From NCBI RefSeq assembly GCF_039941015.1, contig NZ_JBDVFI010000089.1: a stretch of 64,000 bases of DNA, one strand, 5' to 3'. Origin of the DNA: Sedimentitalea sp039941015 (lineage in GTDB: Bacteria; Pseudomonadota; Alphaproteobacteria; Rhodobacterales; Rhodobacteraceae). This document shows, one piece after another, positions 33,640 to 42,892 of the stretch; the stretch's first letter is position 1, and each line of letters begins with the position of its first letter. The notes beneath the pieces are model-generated. The model was not told the DNA's origin and did not search any database. It saw only the letters and a program-made list of their open reading frames with translations. The position numbers and the translations under genes are program-made.

Positions 33640-34024
33640 CGATTGCCGACAAGGGCAAAGCTCTGTCGTCTTCCGGGGCGCAGTGTCGGACTGCGATTGG
33701 GAAACTCGTGATGGATTTACCTTTGGTAAAGTACCCATTGACGGAACCGGGGAGCATAAAGGCAGCGACTATCGCATCTGGTTGAAGAACGAGAACATGG
33801 TGGGCTGGCTGAACAACGGGGTTCACGCCACGATCCCCGATCTGGTCTGCTTGATCGACACCGACAGTGGAGAACCTGTCACCAATCCGAATTATCGCCA
33901 AGGTCAGGCGGTTTCCGTCGTCGTCTTGCCCGCCCCGGAACCGTTCACGACCCCCAAGGGGCTCGCGGCGTTCGGTCCGCGCTATGCCGGATTGGATCAG
34001 GACTATCGCCCCGCCGTGGCCTGA
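33640..34024 (+). pseudogene. C-terminal fragment of a DUF917 protein
   Basis: The frame reads VVFRGAVSDCDWETRDGFTF, then KGSDYRIWLKNENMVGW, ATIPDLVCLIDTDSGEPVTN and TTPKGLAAFGPRYAGLDQDY. This is the C-terminal third of DUF917, a family that includes thiohydantoin-processing proteins. The N-terminal two thirds are absent and the upstream frame is shifted. With the LysR and Pot-like fragments it marks a lost uptake/catabolism cluster. Confidence 0.7.
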
Positions 34025-34055
34025 CACCACCGACAGCCAGCCGAAGATGCGTCAT

Positions 34056-35216
34056 TCAATCCGTCAAGAGCCGCCCCTTGCGCTCTGCCAGCGCGGTGGT
34101 TCCGGCGATCTTGCCGATGATCTTGCCCGGCCACGCATAAGGTTGATCATGGCGGGCAAACAGGCACCCGTCGGTATGAGCCGCCACATCGACGCTGTCC
34201 CCCAACGGGTCGGTAATAGTGGCGATGACGTCACCGGCACGCACAGTGTCGCCCAGTTCCGCATTGTAGACGACGATACCGGCGACTGGCGCGATCACCT
34301 GCTGCATTCCGGTCAGTGGCGTGGCGTCGCACAAGAGCCTTGGCACCGCTCCGACCTGTCCTTCTACAAGGCCCCGTCGGATCAGAAACCGCATCAGGGC
34401 GGCGGTATCGTCACGAATGTCGGCGGCGCTGACGCTGTTGTTGGAGCGCAGTTCGACCGTCGCAGCCAGACAGGCAGGCGGAATGGATGCGTCGGGAAAA
34501 CGGTCTGCAAGCGTCCACCACGGCGCGCTGCAGGCTTCGTCAAAAGGGTTGCCGCCGGAACAATCGGCCAACAGCACCGCGCGCGCGTCGATTTCGGCTG
34601 CAAGATCCTGTGCTTCGGGCCAAAGCGCAGTGCCGGTATAGAGATGTATCTGTGCTTCGTTGTCCGCATGCAGATCAAGTACGATATCCGCGTCATGGGC
34701 CAATTGCATCAGGGTATGGCGCAAAACGTCAACTTCAGAGACTGGTGTCATAGCGGCCAGCTCCTCCGCCATTGCGGTGCGGATCGTGGCGACATTGGCA
34801 TCGGCGTCATCGCCGATCTTGCCCTTGATCCGATCAGCAACGCCGGGTGCCAAATCAGGGTAATCGCGGTTGAAATTGCTGGCTGCGCCGGTGTCGTACC
34901 GGCCCTGCATATATCCGAAACTGCGTTGCGCCAGACCAATCGGATTGGCAACCGGCACCACGATAATCTCGCCAAGGATGCGCCCCTGTTTGGCTTCGGT
35001 TTCCAATTGCTTAGCCAGTTCGCGCAGAACGACCATTCCCGGAAGCTCATCCGCATGCAGCCCGGCCTGAAAATAGGCCTTGGGCCGTGCGCCGGGGGTG
35101 CCAAAGCGTAGCGCGGTCACCGACCGTTGCGTTCCGGCTGCGACGCCGGGCAGGGGATAAGTCTCGCGGTTTGTGGCTGGCTTGGCAGAAGGCGGGGTTT
35201 CGGAATACGCTGTCAT
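34056..35216 (-). CDS. Succinylglutamate desuccinylase/aspartoacylase-family zinc hydrolase
   Basis: A 386-residue M14-like deacylase. Zinc ligands are visible in QAGLHADELPGM (His and Glu of HxDE) and VLDLHADNEAQIH (second His). FNRDYPDLAPG and ATVELRSNNSVSAADI (catalytic Glu region) follow. The C-terminal part has a biotinyl-like beta domain (VIAPVAGIVVYNAELGDTVR). Family members remove acyl groups from amino acids or act on small peptides. It is divergent from cyanophycin synthetase across a 229-bp gap, so a role in releasing or trimming cyanophycin-derived material is possible (inference). Confidence 0.88.
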   Translation of the reverse strand: MTAYSETPPSAKPATNRETYPLPGVAAGTQRSVTALRFGTPGARPKAYFQAGLHADELPGMVVLRELAKQLETEAKQGRILGEIIVVPVANPIGLAQRSFGYMQGRYDTGAASNFNRDYPDLAPGVADRIKGKIGDDADANVATIRTAMAEELAAMTPVSEVDVLRHTLMQLAHDADIVLDLHADNEAQIHLYTGTALWPEAQDLAAEIDARAVLLADCSGGNPFDEACSAPWWTLADRFPDASIPPACLAATVELRSNNSVSAADIRDDTAALMRFLIRRGLVEGQVGAVPRLLCDATPLTGMQQVIAPVAGIVVYNAELGDTVRAGDVIATITDPLGDSVDVAAHTDGCLFARHDQPYAWPGKIIGKIAGTTALAERKGRLLTD

Positions 35217-35370
35217 CAGGAACTCGGTTGGTTATGCAGGGAGGTGTTGGGTCCGGTCTGGTCACGCGAGACGATTTGGTCAAGCCCAGGATGTGGCGCT
35301 TTTTTGGGCGTTTGCACCGCATGGCGTAAACCGTCACGATGCTCGAAGCGAAATCGTCCTTTCCTATTCC

Positions 35371-35384
35371 AACGCGATCGCGTT
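35371..35384. promoter_or_regulatory. Perfect 14-bp palindrome in the cphA upstream gap
   Basis: AACGCGATCGCGTT reads the same on both strands. It lies 61 bp before the cphA start and 154 bp from the divergent deacylase start, a fitting place for a shared operator. Confidence 0.45.
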
Positions 35385-35445
35385 ACCAATTCGATCTCGG
35401 GACCCATCCAACCGCACCGGCGGACATCAATTTTGGAGCTATTTC

Positions 35446-38187
35446 ATGCAAATCGTTGATACCTCTGTCTATGTCGGGCCGAACATCTATGCCAAGCAGC
35501 CGCTGATCCGTTTGACGGTCGACCTGCATCGCAGGGCGGGCAAACCGGTTTCCGATTATGCGGATGATTTGATTGACCCGCTGCTTACCTTTGTGCCGAC
35601 GTTGGCGGATGCGGTGGCCGAGGATGGCACGCAGTTTCTCGAGCGTGCGCGCACTGAAGCGGATTGCACGCTTGGCGAACTGATGGCTCAGGTTGCATTG
35701 GCACTGCAAAACCACGCAGGTGCTCCGGCACAAACGGCTTTTTCGCGCCCTTCGTCGCATGAAGAAGAGGTCGAGGTTCTGTATGGCTATGAATCTCGGG
35801 ATATCGGACTGGAAGCTGGCGACGTCGCCCGCGATCTGATTCTCGACCTGATCGCGCCGGACGATGAAACCTCGCAAGACAATATCGCCGAGATGCTCGA
35901 GGACTTCATGGATTATGTTGACCGTCGTGCCCTCGGCCCGTCGGCGCTGGCGTTGGTCAAGGCTGCCGAAGATCGGGATATCCCATGGGTGCGGCTGAAT
36001 GATGCCAGCCTGATACAGGTTGGGCAGGGGCGGTTTCAAAAGCGGATCGAGGCGGCATTGTCGAGCCAGACCTCGCAGATCGCCACCGAGATCGCCTCGG
36101 ACAAAGAGCTTTGTATGCGCCTTTTGGGTGATCTCGGCCTGCCGGTCCCCGATCAGCGCTATGCCCGTGATCGGGAAGATGCCGCGGACCTTGCTGACCG
36201 GATCGGGTTTCCGGTGGTTCTAAAGCCGGTGGATGGCAATCATGGTCGCGGCGTCGTGGTGAATGTTGAAACCCCCGAAGACGCGATGGCAGCCTATGAT
36301 ATCGCCGAAGCGGAAGGTTCCGGGGTCATCGTCGAAAGCATGATTCCGGGCGATGATCACCGGCTGCTGGTCGTTGATGGCAAGCTGGTGGCCGCCGCCA
36401 AGCGGATGCCCGGTCATGTTGTCGGTGACGGCAGCAGCACGGTTTCCGAACTGGTGGCAAAGATCAACGAGGACCCCCGTCGCGGCAAGGGCCATGAAAA
36501 CATGCTGACCCTGCTTGAGCTTGACGATGCGGCGGACCGCTTGCTCGCGGAAAAAGGGTATGATCACGGATCGGTACCCGGTGATGGAGAAGTGGTTTAC
36601 CTGCGCAAAACAGCCAACCTTTCGACCGGGGGCACCGCGATCGATGTGACCGACGTGATGCATCCGGACAACCGCACGATGGCCGAACGGGCCATCAGGG
36701 GCGTCGGCCTAGATATCGGTGGTGTTGATTTCCTCACGACGGATATCACCAAGAGTTACCGGGAAACCGGCGGTGCGATCTGCGAGGTCAATGCCGGCCC
36801 GGGGCTGCGCATGCACCTGTCACCGTCCGAGGGTACGTCACGGGATGTCGGTGGCGCGATCATGGATATGTTGTTTCCGGAAGGCAGCAACAGCCGCATC
36901 CCGGTGGCGGCGCTGACCGGCACCAACGGCAAGACGACGACAGCCCGCATGTTGGCGCATGTTCTGAAAATGGCCGGGCATACCGTCGGCAATACGTCGA
37001 CTGACGCGGTCTATATCGATGGAACGATGACGGTGAAAGGCGACATGACAGGCCCGACGGCGGCGTCGATGGTACTGCGCGACCCGACAGTCGACATGGC
37101 GGTGCTGGAAACCGCGCGCGGCGGTATCGTGCGTGCGGGGCTGGGTTATGCGCATTGTGATGTTGGGGCGGTGTTGAACGTGACCTCTGATCACCTCGGG
37201 CTGGGCGGGGTCGAGACCGTGGATGAGTTGGCAGAGGTGAAACGGCTGGTTGTCGAGGTCGCCAAAAATGCTGCCGTGCTGAATGCCGACGATATCCAGA
37301 CATTGAAGATGGCGGAACATACGCCAGCCAAACATATCTATTATGTCTCGGCGCAACCGGCGAATCCGCTCGTGCGCGAACATATCAAGCTGGGCAAACA
37401 TGCGGTTGTGCTGGAGCAGGGGCTGAACGGCGATCAGATCGTGATCTATGACAACGGCCAGCAAATCCCGCTGATCTGGACGCATCTGATCCCGGCCACG
37501 CTTGAGGGCAAGGCGGTTCACAACGTTCAGAACGCCATGTTCACCACCGCGATGGCCTATGCGCTCGGGTTGACGCTGGATCAGATCCGCAATGGTTTGC
37601 GGACGTTCGACAACTCGTTTTATCAGTCGCCGGGCCGGATGAACGTCTTTGACGAACACGGGTTCCGGGTGATCCTCGACTATGGCCATAACGAAGCGGC
37701 GGTCGGCGCGATGGTGGACCTTGTTGAGCGGCTTGACCCGATGGGCAAGCGGATCGTGTGCCTGACCTGTCCGGGTGACCGGCGTGACGAGGATGTGCGT
37801 GCCATTGCCATGAAGGCGGCGGGCAAGTTCGATCACTATATCTGTCACAGTGACGACAATCCGCGCGGGCGCGAGATCGACGAGGTTCCTGAGATGCTCA
37901 AGGCAACGCTGATCGAGGCGGGCGTCAGCGAAGAACAGATTCAGGTCGTGCCGTCCGAAGAAAACTCGGTTCAGACCGGGTTGGAAATGGCGCGGCCCCA
38001 TGATCTCTTGTTGATCTTCTGCGATGGCATCACCCGTTCGTGGAAACAGATCATTTACTTCCAACCCAAGGAATCCCCCAAGCCGATCCCGCCCGAGGAT
38101 GTGGTTGCCGCTCAGGGGTTTGACGTGCCCGAGGGGTACAAGCTGTTCAGCGATGAACGCGGCGTTCGCATCGTTCGCGACGATTGA
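35446..38187 (+). CDS. cphA: Cyanophycin synthetase
   Basis: A 913-residue CphA. An N-terminal domain (about 1-200) is followed by an ATP-grasp domain (about 220-475: FPVVLKPVDGNHGRGVVVNV, GGAICEVNAGPGLRMHL). A Mur-ligase-like domain follows (about 485-880) with P-loop LTGTNGKTTTARML near residue 490, ETARGGIVRAGLGY and FDNSFYQSPGRMN. The ATG at 35446 was chosen because the family start (IVDTSVYVGPNIY) begins there; the frame is open further upstream without resemblance. It polymerises Asp and Arg into cyanophycin, a nitrogen store, in the cytoplasm. Two cyanophycinase-like genes follow directly. Confidence 0.96.
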   Translation: MQIVDTSVYVGPNIYAKQPLIRLTVDLHRRAGKPVSDYADDLIDPLLTFVPTLADAVAEDGTQFLERARTEADCTLGELMAQVALALQNHAGAPAQTAFSRPSSHEEEVEVLYGYESRDIGLEAGDVARDLILDLIAPDDETSQDNIAEMLEDFMDYVDRRALGPSALALVKAAEDRDIPWVRLNDASLIQVGQGRFQKRIEAALSSQTSQIATEIASDKELCMRLLGDLGLPVPDQRYARDREDAADLADRIGFPVVLKPVDGNHGRGVVVNVETPEDAMAAYDIAEAEGSGVIVESMIPGDDHRLLVVDGKLVAAAKRMPGHVVGDGSSTVSELVAKINEDPRRGKGHENMLTLLELDDAADRLLAEKGYDHGSVPGDGEVVYLRKTANLSTGGTAIDVTDVMHPDNRTMAERAIRGVGLDIGGVDFLTTDITKSYRETGGAICEVNAGPGLRMHLSPSEGTSRDVGGAIMDMLFPEGSNSRIPVAALTGTNGKTTTARMLAHVLKMAGHTVGNTSTDAVYIDGTMTVKGDMTGPTAASMVLRDPTVDMAVLETARGGIVRAGLGYAHCDVGAVLNVTSDHLGLGGVETVDELAEVKRLVVEVAKNAAVLNADDIQTLKMAEHTPAKHIYYVSAQPANPLVREHIKLGKHAVVLEQGLNGDQIVIYDNGQQIPLIWTHLIPATLEGKAVHNVQNAMFTTAMAYALGLTLDQIRNGLRTFDNSFYQSPGRMNVFDEHGFRVILDYGHNEAAVGAMVDLVERLDPMGKRIVCLTCPGDRRDEDVRAIAMKAAGKFDHYICHSDDNPRGREIDEVPEMLKATLIEAGVSEEQIQVVPSEENSVQTGLEMARPHDLLLIFCDGITRSWKQIIYFQPKESPKPIPPEDVVAAQGFDVPEGYKLFSDERGVRIVRDD

Positions 38188-38194
38188 GGGTTCG

Positions 38195-40366
38195 GTGTCT
38201 GACGTGAAGCCGCCCTCAAGCACTGACGGCAAGCGGTTTGCCATAGTCGGCGGGCGGCTGGAGGATGACAACTCTGCCGTCTATGACGAAATGCACCGCA
38301 TGACCGGTGGCCGTATTCTTGTGTTTCCGACGGCGTCATCCGAACCGGAGGCGGTTGGTGCCGAGACGGCCGAAGTGTTCCGCAGCCATGGCTTTGAGGT
38401 CGAAATCGCGGCGGTTTTTGGCGCGGATGCGAGCCTTGGGGCACAGGATGTCGCCATTGCCGATCAGGTCACGCGGATTGGGCACGTTTTCTTTACGGGC
38501 GGCGACCAGGCACAGATCCTTGCGGCGCTCGCACCGCAGTGCGCGGAGAGTGTGGTCTTGACCGCGATCCGCGAGGTTCATGCCGCGGGCGGCTTGCTGG
38601 CCGGATCCAGTGCCGGAGCGGCGATCATGTCGGACCCCATGCTGTTAGGAGGCACCTCGCTTGAGGCCGCTGTGCACGGGATTGCCGATGACCCGGCGGA
38701 ACCCGGCCTCCTGGTCGGTCAGGGGCTTGGGTTCTTTCCCTTTGGTCTGATCGATCAGCATTTCATCAAGCGCGGTCGGCACGGGCGATTGATCGTGGCT
38801 CTTGCCGCGACAGGACAGCGTTTGGGCTTTGGCATTGACGAAAACACGGCACTGTTTGTCGAGGGCGCAACAGCCCGTGTCGTCGGTGAATATGGCGTTG
38901 TTCTGATCGACCTGGAGAATGCCGAGATCGATGACGCAGCCGGGCAGTATGACAATATCCGGGTCAGCTATCTGGACGACGGGGATACCGTTGATCTTGT
39001 ATCGCGCGAGGTCAGCCCTGGATCGACAAAGCGCACAATCGCCGTCGAGGACGTCGCATATCGCGCCCCGATCCACACGCGACGTCATGTTTTTGGCGCC
39101 TATACACTTTATGATCTGACAGCCCGGTTGGTTCTGGGCGATCCAGCTACCTACACAGAGGATTGCGCCAGCGCCTTTGATCCGCGCAGTGGGACCGAGG
39201 TTTCTATCACGCTTGCCAGAACTGCCGATACGAGGCTGTGGATCGAAACATCGGACAGCGGGTTTCGCATGACCGCGCTCGGCCTCGGAATGTCGATGAT
39301 TCGAAACGTTCTGAGCGCCGAAGACTGTGCCAGTCGACAACGCCTTCAGCCTCGCCGGTTCGGAGCCGAAGTGTCGCCCAAGGCGCAGATGGTGTTTCTT
39401 GGGTCTTCACCGACGCGATCCGCTCCGGAGATGTTGGCTGGTGCTTTGGAGCTTGTCGGCAAAGGGCCAGTCGGAGTGCTCGCGGCAGCCTCCGCCGAAC
39501 CCAGGGATGTCGCGGAAGAACATATCAGTTTGCTCGCGTCGCAGGGCATCACGGCAACGGACCTTGGTGTCACCATCGACACCGTGGAATTTGCCGCCCA
39601 GAACACGGAATTGCTTGACCAGATCGGCAAGCTTACCGGCCTGTTGGTTTGCGGCGGGAACCAGATACGTCTGGTCGAAACACTGCTGCATCGTGGTGAG
39701 GAAAGTGCATTGTTGGGCGCAATTGCCTGTGCCCATGCACGGGGCATGCCCTTGATCGCGGCCAGCGGGGCCGCCTCGGCGATGTCCGGTTTGATGATTG
39801 CGGGTGGCTCAAGCTATGAGGCGTTGCGCTATGGTGTGGCGTCCGATGTCGGGCATCCGGGGTTGGTCATTCAGGAAGGTGTCGGGCTCTTTGGCGGCGG
39901 TATTGTCGATCAAAACCTGATTGGCGGCCAACGCCTTGGCCGATTGATCGTGGCCTGCGCCGAGGAAAGCGAACGCTATGGGATCGGCGTGTTCGAAGAC
40001 AGCGCGGTAATTGCCAGTCACAATGGCGCGCGGCTGCGTGCGACGGGTCGGGATGGTTTTGTGCTGGTTGAAATCGACACGGTGGCGCTGGAACTTCAAT
40101 CCGACAGTTTTGTCGCCAAGGGCATCCGGCTGACAGTGTTAAGTGCTGGCGACGAAGCCGATCTTGTCGACGGAACAATCAAGCGATGCGGACCTTCTGA
40201 CAAGGCGCAGGCCATCCTTGCGCGGCTGATAGAGGATATTGCCGAAGATATCAGTGAGCTGGCTGATGGCCATGCGGTTATGCATGGTATCTCGCTACGG
40301 ATGGGAGTAGCAGAGGCTGCCTCGGTCATGATTGATCTCGAATGCGCGCGCGACGAGTTTTCATAA
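38195..40366 (+). CDS. Two-domain cyanophycinase-like peptidase, second domain degenerate
   Basis: A 723-residue protein with two S51/cyanophycinase-like halves. The first half (about 10-345) keeps the catalytic set known from CphB: FFTGGDQAQIL, nucleophile Ser139 in AGSSAGAAIMSDP, His in LIDQHFIKRGRHGRL and Glu in GFGIDENTALF. The second half (about 390-720) is the same fold (MVFLGSSPTRSAPEML, LLVCGGNQIRLVE), but the nucleophile position is Gly525 (IAASGAASAM) and the His is Asn (IVDQNLIGG). The GTG at 38195 follows cphA by 7 bp with GAGGG ahead. It probably cleaves cyanophycin to beta-Asp-Arg; the second half may be structural or bind polymer. Confidence 0.87.
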   Translation: MSDVKPPSSTDGKRFAIVGGRLEDDNSAVYDEMHRMTGGRILVFPTASSEPEAVGAETAEVFRSHGFEVEIAAVFGADASLGAQDVAIADQVTRIGHVFFTGGDQAQILAALAPQCAESVVLTAIREVHAAGGLLAGSSAGAAIMSDPMLLGGTSLEAAVHGIADDPAEPGLLVGQGLGFFPFGLIDQHFIKRGRHGRLIVALAATGQRLGFGIDENTALFVEGATARVVGEYGVVLIDLENAEIDDAAGQYDNIRVSYLDDGDTVDLVSREVSPGSTKRTIAVEDVAYRAPIHTRRHVFGAYTLYDLTARLVLGDPATYTEDCASAFDPRSGTEVSITLARTADTRLWIETSDSGFRMTALGLGMSMIRNVLSAEDCASRQRLQPRRFGAEVSPKAQMVFLGSSPTRSAPEMLAGALELVGKGPVGVLAAASAEPRDVAEEHISLLASQGITATDLGVTIDTVEFAAQNTELLDQIGKLTGLLVCGGNQIRLVETLLHRGEESALLGAIACAHARGMPLIAASGAASAMSGLMIAGGSSYEALRYGVASDVGHPGLVIQEGVGLFGGGIVDQNLIGGQRLGRLIVACAEESERYGIGVFEDSAVIASHNGARLRATGRDGFVLVEIDTVALELQSDSFVAKGIRLTVLSAGDEADLVDGTIKRCGPSDKAQAILARLIEDIAEDISELADGHAVMHGISLRMGVAEAASVMIDLECARDEFS

Positions 40367-40372
40367 CACCAT

Positions 40373-42544
40373 ATGGTGCGTGGATCACGCCCCGCCAAAC
40401 TGGGCAGACCTATAGGCAGAAATAGAAATTGCGCTCCGGCGCTGGGAGAAGCAGACTTGAACATGGCACTTCGGCTCAACAGCAGGTGGCGTTCAGAACA
40501 GCAACGCAAGGTCGGGCTCGGGCCATTGCTGATCATCGGCGGCCGGTTCGAGGATGACAACCATCGGCTGTTCAAAGCAGTTCACGATCATTCGCACGGC
40601 GATGTTCTGGTATTCGGTACTGCCTCAGGATTTCCCGAAGAGGTTGGCAACAGCATGGTTGCCGATCTTCAAAAGCGCGGAACCCGCGCGGCGTTTGCCG
40701 ATCTGACGCTGGAAAACAGCCCGGCGATGGCGTTTGATTCCGGACTTGTTCAGGCAATTGGTCAGACTGGTGGAGTGTACTTTACCGGGGGTGATCAGTT
40801 GCGTATCTGGCACAGTCTTGTGCAGGACGGCGAGGATACCCCGGTGTTGCAGGCCCTTCGCGATCTTCGTGCGAGGGGTGGTCTGATCGCCGGTTCATCG
40901 GCCGGAGCGGCGATTCAATCTGACCCAATGCTGTTGGGAGGTTCATCGCTTGACTCGCTGACCATCGGGCTGGTGAATGATCCTGACACGCCGGGGCTTT
41001 CGCTCGGACCGGGGTTGGGATTCTTTGAACACGGTCTGGTCGATCAGCATTTCATCGAGCGCGCCCGCGTTGGCCGGTTGGTGGCGGGTCTTCGCCAGAC
41101 CAGACAACGTTTCGGATTTGGGATAGACGAAAACACCGCAATGCTGGTGCGCGATGATCTGATCGACGTGATTGGCGAGACGGGTATGGTCGTCGCTGAC
41201 ATGGCCCATGCCCGGCATGACCCCGAAAGCGGCGAAACCAGCGATATCAGGCTGTCCTATCTGGATGATGGGGATCAGTTCGATCTGGTGAAAGGAAAGG
41301 CACTGCCCGGTCCGGGCAAGCGATTGTTGCGCCCCGGGCGTGCTAACGCGTTCCGCAGCCCAGCGGATATGCCCCGCGATGTTTTCGGCGCCAATGCGCT
41401 GCACGAACTGTGGCAGCGCCTCGCGCAAGGGAACCCGGCCTACTACGCCGTTGAAACGGCGCAGGTCGCTGATCCACGCAGCAGCGCGACGGTTCAGGTG
41501 TCTCTGCGGCGGCGACCTCGGGTGTCGCTGGTCTATCGGGACACGCATGGTCGGCTGTCGATGTTCAATTTCCTTTTGTCTCTGCGTGTCAGCGCCGCAG
41601 ATATGGCACACGCAAAGCTTGAAATCCGACCGGAGCCGCGCTCGAAAATCCGTTCTGCAAGCGCTGGGGGTGGTACCGTCCTTGTCGGTGCCGAACCGCC
41701 AGCATCTGGGAATTCGGCAGAGGCAATATACAGACGCGGTGCGGATCCGGTGATCCGCAAGTTGTCGAATGGAAAGCCACATGAGCGGAGTCGGGCCCTG
41801 CACCTGTTAAAGCAGGCGGAAAACCTGCATCTGAGTGCGGACCTGCGCGACAGCATCACCCATCGGGTCACCCATCTTGGCCAAAGTGCTCCGGTTCGCG
41901 ATGCTCTGCGTGCGCGGCTGCAGGGTGGCGCGGTGTTGTCGGCGAATGGCGAAGCCGCCGCCGCGCTTGGGCAAGAGGTTATCACCTACGGAGACGCCAA
42001 TGCCGCGATCCGCTGGGGGGTGTCTTCTGATGCAGGCGGCGAGGGGCTCGTTATCGAACGCGGACTGGGTTTTGTCCCCGGAATTGTTGACCCGGAAATC
42101 GACAAGGGCACGGCCGGAATTGGCCGGTTGCTTGTAGCTTGCGCCCAGCGGGGACTTGATGGCTGGGGCTTGTATTGCGGTGCAATGCTGCGGTTTGATC
42201 TTGCGTCCGGCAACGTGACGCGATCTTCGGGCCCGCTTGCCGTCCATGTCTGGGCCGACCCGGACAAGGTGCGCTCTGCGCGGGAGCATCTCGACATCCG
42301 CGATATCCATATCGCCCCCGTCCTAGCACCAGAAGTGAATGACGACCCCGAAGCGTTGCAACGAGCCATGCTCGAACTGGCGGAAAACTTTGCCGCCGAG
42401 ATAGGAGCCGAGCGCGAGAGAGGTCAAAGCGGTTTCTCGTGGATGGGTGACGAAATCCTTTTGCGGGCGCACTTGCGAGATGGCGGTGCAATCTCTCTGG
42501 ACGTGTCCTGCAATCGCACCCGGCTGACCGCTGACATCCGTTAG
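40373..42544 (+). CDS. Second two-domain cyanophycinase-like peptidase, second domain degenerate
   Basis: A protein of up to 723 residues, related to the preceding gene. The first half begins at GPLLIIGGRFEDDNHRLF and keeps VYFTGGDQLRIW, the nucleophile in AGSSAGAAIQSDP, His in LVDQHFIERARVGRL and Glu in GFGIDENTAML. The second half (from about residue 430) is strongly eroded: SANGEAAAALG replaces the nucleophile loop, DPEIDKG the His loop and GWGLYCGAML the Glu loop. Start uncertain: ATG 40373 has no good ribosome-binding site, TTG 40457 has GGGAGAA at the right distance, ATG 40463 is also possible. It lies 6 bp after the first cyanophycinase gene, so cphA and both genes form one operon. Confidence 0.84.
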   Translation: MVRGSRPAKLGRPIGRNRNCAPALGEADLNMALRLNSRWRSEQQRKVGLGPLLIIGGRFEDDNHRLFKAVHDHSHGDVLVFGTASGFPEEVGNSMVADLQKRGTRAAFADLTLENSPAMAFDSGLVQAIGQTGGVYFTGGDQLRIWHSLVQDGEDTPVLQALRDLRARGGLIAGSSAGAAIQSDPMLLGGSSLDSLTIGLVNDPDTPGLSLGPGLGFFEHGLVDQHFIERARVGRLVAGLRQTRQRFGFGIDENTAMLVRDDLIDVIGETGMVVADMAHARHDPESGETSDIRLSYLDDGDQFDLVKGKALPGPGKRLLRPGRANAFRSPADMPRDVFGANALHELWQRLAQGNPAYYAVETAQVADPRSSATVQVSLRRRPRVSLVYRDTHGRLSMFNFLLSLRVSAADMAHAKLEIRPEPRSKIRSASAGGGTVLVGAEPPASGNSAEAIYRRGADPVIRKLSNGKPHERSRALHLLKQAENLHLSADLRDSITHRVTHLGQSAPVRDALRARLQGGAVLSANGEAAAALGQEVITYGDANAAIRWGVSSDAGGEGLVIERGLGFVPGIVDPEIDKGTAGIGRLLVACAQRGLDGWGLYCGAMLRFDLASGNVTRSSGPLAVHVWADPDKVRSAREHLDIRDIHIAPVLAPEVNDDPEALQRAMLELAENFAAEIGAERERGQSGFSWMGDEILLRAHLRDGGAISLDVSCNRTRLTADIR

Positions 42545-42892
42545 GTTCTAGCGCAATTTATTTCTATCGGTTGGAAATATACTGACGCCTCTTAGGCTGG
42601 CCCGCTTCAACCGGCTCTTCTGGTCATCCGCGCGTGTGCGATTTTACTATAGCTTCCGTGGCCTAAGGGTCACGAAATTCCCGCACACGGTCCTTCAGGC
42701 ATATCGATGCGTTAACGTATCCGCGCGATCACCGAGCCCGTTTGGAAACGGGTGTTTAATTCGCTTGGGTCGTTCACTTGTACCTTGAGGGCGGACTATT
42801 GCGCGCTTTATGTATGCATTATATTATGCAATAATACCGCAAGAATTCAAACGCGCAAGAAGCGTGGCCAAAGGGTGAGGTTCAGGAGCACG
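42545..42892. other. Intergenic stretch with promoter of the dehydrogenase-GntR operon
   Basis: No gene is supported. The right part is AT-rich and contains the TGCAT-N6-ATGCA inverted repeat listed separately. A CGTGTGCG/CCGCACACG-like inverted pair flanks 42635-42690 with a long spacer and could be an end-of-transcript structure of the cyanophycin operon. Confidence 0.45.
42815..42830. promoter_or_regulatory. TGCAT-N6-ATGCA inverted repeat, possible GntR operator
   Basis: Perfect 5-bp arms (42815-42819, 42826-42830) in an AT-rich segment 63 bp before the first gene of an operon that ends in a GntR/FCD regulator. Short AT-rich palindromes of this size are usual for that regulator family. 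Confidence 0.45.

Noticed and set aside
33194..34030. 278-codon minus-strand open frame across the PotB and DUF917 remnants
   Set aside because: It is antisense to recognisable plus-strand remnants and its own translation matches no family I know.
36838..38271. 477-codon minus-strand open frame inside cphA
   Set aside because: Antisense to the Mur-ligase domain of cyanophycin synthetase; His/Arg-rich translation without domain resemblance.
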